Below, in pieces: positions 57,715 through 64,000 of a stretch of DNA of 64,000 bases; position 1 is the stretch's first letter; each line of letters begins with the position of its first letter. Made by a program: the position numbers and the translations under genes. A model generated the notes under the pieces. The model saw only the letters and a program-made list of their open reading frames with translations. It made no database searches and was not told the origin of the DNA. Source of the DNA: Sipunculus nudus (taxonomy: Eukaryota > Annelida > Sipuncula > Golfingiida > Sipunculidae); assembly GCA_026874595.1 (NCBI GenBank), contig CM049320.1, forward strand, positions 8,063,464 to 8,127,463. The letters run 5' to 3'.

Positions 57715-60299
57715 AGCTCAGCTGACTGTAAGTCATCTGAGCTATAGCGATCATTCTTTGTCCGTCGTCCGTCAGGCCGTCCGGCCGTTTGTCCGTTAAC
57801 AGGGCACAAATCGTAACCACTGGACCTGGAATCTTCTTACTTTACATCCAGAGAGGTCCATGAAAAAACTCCTTGGAAACCTGGAAGTAGGTCTCTGTTA
57901 CCCATATCCTTCGAGCTATGGGGCCCCAAATTACCCCCCAGAATAGTGAAAAATTTCATAGAAAAACTTCAATATCTCATTAACTACATCACTGATAATC
58001 ATGATTTTTGGCATACATATTGATCATGAGATGTTCCATCAGTTCCTGCAGACTGGTGGCGCCACCTGTATTTTTCAATTTTTTACGAATTTTTTCTCTA
58101 TTTTTTAGACCTTTAAAAAAGGTGGACATCTGTTAACAGGGCAGTAATCGTTAAGACTCGACCTAGAATCTTCATTCTTGACATTCTTAGAGACCTATGA
58201 AAAGTCTCCATTGAAACCAGAAATAAGGTCTCTATTACCCATATCCTTCGAGCTATGGGGCCCCAAAGTACCCCCCAGAATAGTGAAAAATTTCATTCAA
58301 AAACTTCAGTATCTCATTAACTACATCACTGATGGTCATGTTTTTTGGCATACTTATTGATCATGAGATGTTTCATCAGTTTCTGCAGACTGGTGGCGCC
58401 ATCTGTATTTTTCGATTTTTTACGAAATTTTTTCTCTATTTTTGGGACCTTTAAAAATGTGGACATCTGTTAACAGGGCACAAATCGTAACCACTGGATC
58501 TGGTATCTTCATTCTTGAAATTCTGAGAGACCTATGAAAAGTCTCCATGGAAACCAGAAATTAGGTCTCTGTTACCCATATCCTTTGAGCTTTGGGGCCC
58601 CAAAGTACCCCCCAGAATAGTGAAAAATTTCATACAAAAACTTCAATATCTCATTAACTACATCACTGATGGTCATGATTTTTTGGCATACATACTAATC
58701 ATGAGATGTTCCATCAGTTTCTGCAGACTGGTGGCGCCACCTGTATTTTTTCAATTTTTTACGATTTTTTTCTCTATTTTTGAGACCTTAAAAGATGCAG
58801 TCATCTGTTAACAGGGCACAAATCGTAACAACTGGACCTAGAATCTTCTTTCTTGACATGCGGGGAGGCTCATGAAAAGTCTCCTTGGAAACCTGGAATT
58901 AGGTCTCTGTTACCCAGATTCTTCAAGCTATGGGGCTCTGAAGTACCCCCCAGAATAATGAAAATTTGATACAAAAACTCAAATATCTGAACAACTGATG
59001 CATTGACTGCCATGATTCTTTGCATGGATATTGATCATGGAGTATTTCATTGGTTTCTGCAGACTGGTGGCGCCACCTGTATTTTTTCTATATTTTACAA
59101 TTTTCTTTCTCTATTTTTGATACCTTAAAAGATCCGGTCATCTGATAACAGGGCACAAATCATAACGGCTGGACCTAGAATCTCCTTTCTTGACATGCAG
59201 AGAGGCCAAAGAAAAATCTCCTGGAAAACCTGAAATTAGGTCTCTGTCACCCATATCCTTGGAGCTATAGGGCTCCAAAGTACCCCCCCAGAATAATGCA
59301 AAATTTGATACAAAAGCTCAAGTATCTGAATAACCACTGCATTGATCACCATGATTCTTTGCATGAATATTGATCATGGGATGTTCCATCAGTTCCTGCA
59401 AACTGGTGGCGCCATCTGTATTTTTTTTCAATTTTTACCATTGTTTTCTTTATTTTTGAGACCTTCAAAGAAGTTGTCATCTGTTAACAGGGCACAAATC
59501 GTAACCACAGGACCTAGATTCTTCTAACTTGACATAAAGAAAGGTTCATGAAAAGTCTCTGTGAAAACATGAAATTAGGTCTCTGTTACCCATATCCTTC
59601 GTAGTAAGTACCCCTCAGAATAATTAAAAATTTGATACAAATTTAAACTCCAGTATCTGAATAACCAATGAATTGATCTCCATGATTCTTGGCAGGCTTA
59701 TTGATCATGGAGTGTTCCATCAGTTCCTGCAAACTGGTAGCGCCACCTGTACTTTTTTCAATTTTTTAGGCATTTTTTTCTCTATTTATGAGACCTTCAA
59801 ATGAAGTGGTCATCTGTTAACATGCCACAAATTGTAACTGCTGTACCTAGAATCTTCTTACTTGACATCCAGGGAGACTAATGAAAAATCTCCTTGGAAA
59901 CCTGAAATTAGGTTTCTGTTACCCATATTCTCCGAGCTATAGGGCTCATAAATACCCCCAAGAATAATTAAAAATTTGATACAAACAAAAGCTCTAGTAT
60001 CTGAATAACTTATGCCTTGATAGCCATGATTCTTTGGATATATATTGATCATGCAGCGTTTCATCAGTTCCTGCAGACTGGTGGCACTACCTGTATTTTT
60101 TTTTCAAATTTTTACGCATTTTTTTTTTCGTTTTATGAGACCTTCAAATGAAGTTGTCATCTGTCCAAAAGCACACTGTTACCCATTTCTAAGGACTTTT
60201 CACAAAATTCATGATTTGTTTGCACTCTGGCAGTCATTTTGCTCATTGTTCAACATTCCTTGAATTCAGCAGAGCGTCATGGCCCATGGGCCACTTGTT
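57715..60299 (+). mobile_element. Element A2: 2.58 kb, inserted in an open reading frame
   Basis: The 5' hairpin (57715-57743) is AGCTCAGCTGACT ... AGTCATCTGAGCT, as in A1. The 3' palindrome GGCCCATGGGCC lies at 60281-60292, then ACTTG and TT. The core is seven repeats of about 338 bp, each with one GGTGGCGCCA motif (58054, 58392, 58730, 59066, 59404, 59738 with a change, 60079 with a change). Removing A2 joins SAFG-like frame residues TLCMLKNN to KTVSQW, with the target reading TTTTATT-GTTCTTG, that is, insertion at TT. The cores of A1 and A2 differ while the ends match. Confidence 0.8.
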
Positions 60300-62840
60300 G
60301 TTCTTGAGCATGCACAAAGTAGAATGATGGTGCATTGAGCATTGCCTACGCCTATTTTGATCATAATCTAAGTCCCCAAATGCATATTCTGATATGAGGT
60401 TACTCAGTGGGCATGGCCGGAGCTGCTTTCTGACATCATCTGATAGTGGCGTACTGTACACTCCAACCAGGAAGGAAATCTTGTAATTGCCTTTTGACAA
60501 CCTCAGCGAAACCAGCCAGTACTTCCTGCAAAAATGTCTTAGTCACTTCATGAGATTGAGCTTCAACACTTAAAATAGTGAATCAAACACTGCATCTCTT
60601 GGAATATCAAACTCAGGAAAGATGGAATCTGTATCAGGATGCAGTAGTGCTGAAGAATCGACTGACAATTTCTAAAATTTGTCATGCATTTTCTGTACAT
60701 ACTGATGGAAATCAACATACTGGGTGTCACTTTGAATTAAGGACCAATAAGGCCCCGTGATTTTGTAATAAATAATACCCAAGAAGCATATCAATGCACG
60801 AACTAGTTCACATGTAATGTCCTGCAATACACTTTCAGGTTTTTAATTGATCGGTCCTGTTGCACCCAGATTACCCTCTGATAAAAATTCAATGATATCT
60901 TGATAATGGTGGAACAAACTTTCAGCCCCTTCAAAAAAATATTGAATCTATTCATCCTAAAGCTTCCTATATGAGATTTCTTTCCAACAGAACTTCAGAA
61001 TGCTAATCACTGAGATTTACAGCCATTTTTGCTATCTCCTCTTAGTCCAAATGAATCACATCCTAAACGAATTAACCGTGCAGTTGCAGATTCAGAACTT
61101 CTAAAATTATTAAACTTCTGTGACCTGGCCCTACCAAGTTTTTGACTGAACTGTTCCTCTAGTATGACCTCATGCTTTTTTAATAAAGTTTCTCATTTGT
61201 TGGACAGGCCCAATAAAAAATGTGCGTTGCAGAAAAGGTAGTGCAAATCTTCAGAATCCATGTATTCTTTTTTTAACATTGTTTAAATCAAACCCGAACT
61301 TTTTATTCACACTCGCCCGATCCGACATAACTCACAACAGCTTTGAAAAGATGTCTTGAAAAACTGTATCCTGCTCTTCCTCATCAAATATTACAGCCAG
61401 TTACCTCATGAGAGATATACTGATGTCCAATAATGTAGCACTATCCTCTGTAGCAATAGAAGTGAAACCAGCTGACAGGTTTGCACCATCTGATAGCGTC
61501 ACTTGTTGTCCTACAATCTTTGTATGGTCACGTGTTGTACCGTCCAAATGGTATAGCCATCCAACACTTTGGAAATTGATTCGCTCACTTGATATTTACC
61601 AAGAATATGGCCTTCATCTGCAATATTAAAAATTTTTTTTTCACAAGGTAACTGATTGTCAGAAATATCAGTTTTAAACAAGCATTTAGCGACAGTCTTA
61701 ATCACTTAACTAGTCTTTTGAGCTGAAACATCACACTCCCCTTGGAGAGCTATCACACACTTTCTCATTTCATCTGAGTACATTTTTTCCTTTTGGGCGA
61801 GTATTGATCTCAGTTTTGTTATTTAGCAAATCCTGTTCGTGATCAGATAATGCATGAAGCTTAGACAAATCCCGTTTTAATGTACATATTTTTTGGGCTT
61901 GACAGTCAGAATTCTTTTTGATATTAGAAAATGTTGTTTGTAGCATTTTAATTTTCCGTTTCTGTTTATTAATGTTTGCATGGCACATTTCAACTCAGTT
62001 TCTTTTTGTGATAATTTTTTCTGTAGCTTAATTTTTTTTCTTTCTGAATCTTTCATTTTGCCACTGCAAGTTTTTAATTTTTTCTCCAATGAACCAACTT
62101 TTTTTTGCAATTTTGAAATTATGTTTTCTTTGGCTTTCATTTTGTTTTTTCTAACTGTCTTACCAGGACTTTATTCTCATCAATTATTTCAAGATATGCA
62201 TCTGCCATACCCTTTTTCACGTAATTGTCACAAGACGTAAGTGGGCGTTGTTTTGGGAGACAAACTTTGACTCTTCCTCTTCACACCAGGTGAAACTGTT
62301 TTGTTATAAACATAAGCTGTCCTTTTAAAATCTTCATAAGCTACTTGATTTCTAGATTTTGATTTTCCCAGCTTAAGCTTTCTTGCTTTGATTTTTTGCA
62401 CATCATTCAACAAGACTTGTTTATCATAACTACAGCTTTTGGGCAATAAACTCTGCAACCAATTCACTAATACAGCTTTTGGTAGATTTTCCTGGGTTAG
62501 AAATCTGTCTACCTCAAGCAGTAATTCATTTGTCACAAATCATTCACTACAGTCTAGTGAGCGGGGGTTATTTGCAGTCTCAAGAAGATCTTCACGCGTA
62601 ATGTCACAAGCATCACAAGATGGACCAACCGATGAAAAAGAAAGTTTTTGATCTAAAAACTACTAAAGAGCATCTTTAGTTTCTTTATTTGCAGCTGTCT
62701 TGGAACTTTTTTCAACTATATATCTCGCCCTTTCTGAAGAACATAACGGCTCTAGTTTTTGAACAGCATCCATCACAAAATTCCAAGTGTAACCATTGGT
62801 GACTCACAGCAAATTAACTTGAAGCAACAGTTTATTCGTT
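60300..62840 (-). pseudogene. Transposon-like large gene, N-terminal and central parts
   Basis: Minus-strand blocks in order: ELLLEVDRFLTQENLPKAVL with VNWLQSLLPKS (62536-62430), a basic segment, a coiled coil rich in Lys/Glu (62140-61790), KCLFKTDISDNQLPCEKKIF and the sequence to 61511, DGANLSAGF near 61480, LVMSDRASVNKKF near 61300, YLFCNAHFLLGLSNK near 61205-61250, SESATARLIRLGCDSFGLRG near 61050-61110, and PCPLSNLISEYAFGDLDYD (60400). The blocks SDRAS, FCNAHFLLGLS and SE-AFGDLD occur together in a large, poorly described protein family spread through invertebrate genomes in a transposon-like manner. I cannot name a superfamily. Many stops and shifts show decay. The gene is cut at 60299 by A2. 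Confidence 0.65.
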
Positions 62841-63443
62841 AAATGTGGTATGTGAGGGAGATCAGGTCGCCGGCCCCTGCCAACTCTGCAGAAGCTTCTC
62901 ATAAAGCTCATCCTCTGTGAAAATCAATAAAAAAAATTTCCAATGTCATCCCAATGTTGATTTAAATGTTACAATTAAATACCTAAATGTGTCTGTGTGG
63001 TGCACGTATGTCTTGTAATATTTGTATACTACAGAAATGACCTTTATAAATTACATCCATTGATATTTTGAATGCAGGTATTTAACAAAAATTATTTGTT
63101 AAAATTGTTATTTATATGAGTAGTGATGGCTAGGTAGCTAATAAAGTGTTTGTACTTGATGACCTTTGGAGTGCACCTTTCCCCGGGTTTGTTTACAAAC
63201 AAAGGGATGTTGACCTGTTGGGGGCTGAGCGGTAATTGTGATGATGACCAGACGTCTGGTTTTATAAGATGATGACCTTTGGTTATACATCTGGAAAGTT
63301 CTGCAGGTAGGCTGGGTTGGGTGAGGCTTCGGGCGATCACAGGATGTTTTTTACTGGAGGTGTGCTGCTAAATGCAGGGCATGATAAGCTAGCCTGTAAT
63401 TTTCTGAATGGTGACGCTGATGTCACCGAGCTAAAACATGAAT

Positions 63444-63476
<33 letters not shown>

Positions 63477-63620
63477 CTCCAGACACGTGGGCTGTGTGTG
63501 TGTGTGTGATGTATATGCCCTGACTTAATGAGTAATTGGAAAACTGGGGTCAGCTCCATGCACAGCCCCCCATAAACCGAGCGCATAACCTTTCACAGGT
63601 CACCCTAACCATTGTCCAGC

Positions 63621-63668
<48 letters not shown>

Positions 63669-63880
63669 ACCCAGAGTAGGTCTGGAGGTATGATTAGATT
63701 GATCTTTAGTATCTTCAAGTCTTTAGTATCCTGGCGATAATTGAGGGGATCCTGGTGGACAATTGGGTCGGCTGAAAATGCTGTGATATGAGTGAAAGTC
63801 AACCAGTGGGGTGATTATTTCAAATACTTCAGTGCATGAAGGGGAAGGGGGTTCCACCCTTATTGAGATTTTCTACAGTG
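62841..63880. other. No recognisable gene; TA microsatellites
   Basis: TA runs lie at 63446-63470 and 63622-63664, and a GT run near 63494-63508. Frames here are short or are translations of the TA runs. The unit with GATGACCTTTGG occurs twice (63158, 63271). I see no further features. Confidence 0.5.
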
Positions 63881-63884
63881 ACAT

Positions 63885-64000
63885 CACAGTTCACTATAAA
63901 TACATTGTGTCCCCGCCCAACAGACCATACCAGCTTATTTTCAGCATAACCGGTCATTCCTATTTTGCGCTAACACAAAATGAAGTTTAATCTGAAGTGT
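63885..64000 (+). promoter_or_regulatory. Possible TATA promoter and start of a gene running off the window
   Basis: CACTATAAATAC near 63891-63902 is a good TATA box. About 80 bases downstream, with no intervening ATG, is ACAAAATGAAG (ATG at 63980), followed by codons M-K-F-N-L-K-C up to the window end. A TATA box, a short leader and an Met-Lys-Phe start are what a secreted-protein gene would show, but only seven codons are visible. Confidence 0.3.

Noticed and set aside
1..64000. tRNA or rRNA genes
   Set aside because: I saw no cloverleaf with A and B boxes and no rRNA-like conserved stretch on either strand, although a covariance search was not possible.

Overview
This 64 kb window looks like a transposon-rich, AT-rich intergenic stretch of an animal nuclear genome. 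The evidence is spliced reading frames with GT/AG borders, TA and homopolymer microsatellites, minisatellites, and at least nine classes of eukaryotic mobile element. The element mix (piggyBac, hAT, Merlin, MULE, THAP/DDE_4, Helitron-type PIF1 helicase, Crypton-type recombinase, several satellite-cored repeats with terminal hairpins) suggests a marine invertebrate, most likely a lophotrochozoan such as a mollusc. That assignment is inference. I see no rRNA, tRNA, CRISPR or clearly intact single-copy host gene.

Layout. 1-1.9 kb: low-complexity DNA. 1.94-7.09 kb: 13 head-to-tail units of about 415 bp, each holding a minus-strand PHD-finger exon and a poly-G tract; only the first unit keeps the full zinc-ligand set and a stop codon. 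7.09-24.77 kb: two diverged copies of a composite block carrying fragments of three different transposases. Copy 1 is split by a Helitron-like PIF1 helicase fragment, itself split by a 2.34 kb element with 34-bp inverted repeats and a TGA target duplication. Copy 2 is split by satellite-cored element C, itself split by element D. Each copy supplies the empty site for an insertion in the other. A Merlin transposase fragment lies between the copies.

24.8-35.6 kb: mostly non-coding, with a 165-bp perfect palindromic insertion (8-bp target duplication), a minisatellite split by element A1, and old satellite-like repeats. 35.6-41.45 kb: a piggyBac gene interrupted by a complete 4.68 kb hAT element with a perfect 8-bp duplication. 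41.56-43.48 kb: an element with long palindrome-rich inverted repeats. 43.5-49.3 kb: dispersed non-coding repeats. 49.29-54.35 kb: a seven-exon minus-strand gene of the Crypton/tyrosine-recombinase type, with a duplicated 159-nt exon and a mutated catalytic exon. 54.7-62.8 kb: a second broken minus-strand gene, split by element A2 and truncated by element B. The window ends with a possible TATA promoter and start codon.

The main theme is nested insertion. Elements A, B, C and D share no overall sequence, but share an architecture: a 5' terminal hairpin, subterminal inverted repeats, a tandem-repeat core often carrying the palindrome GGTGGCGCCACC, a short 3' hairpin, and insertion at TT. This resembles non-autonomous Helentrons and is the best candidate here for an under-described system. 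Because insertion sites can be read from reading frames, target duplications and paralogous empty sites, much of the order of events can be worked out.
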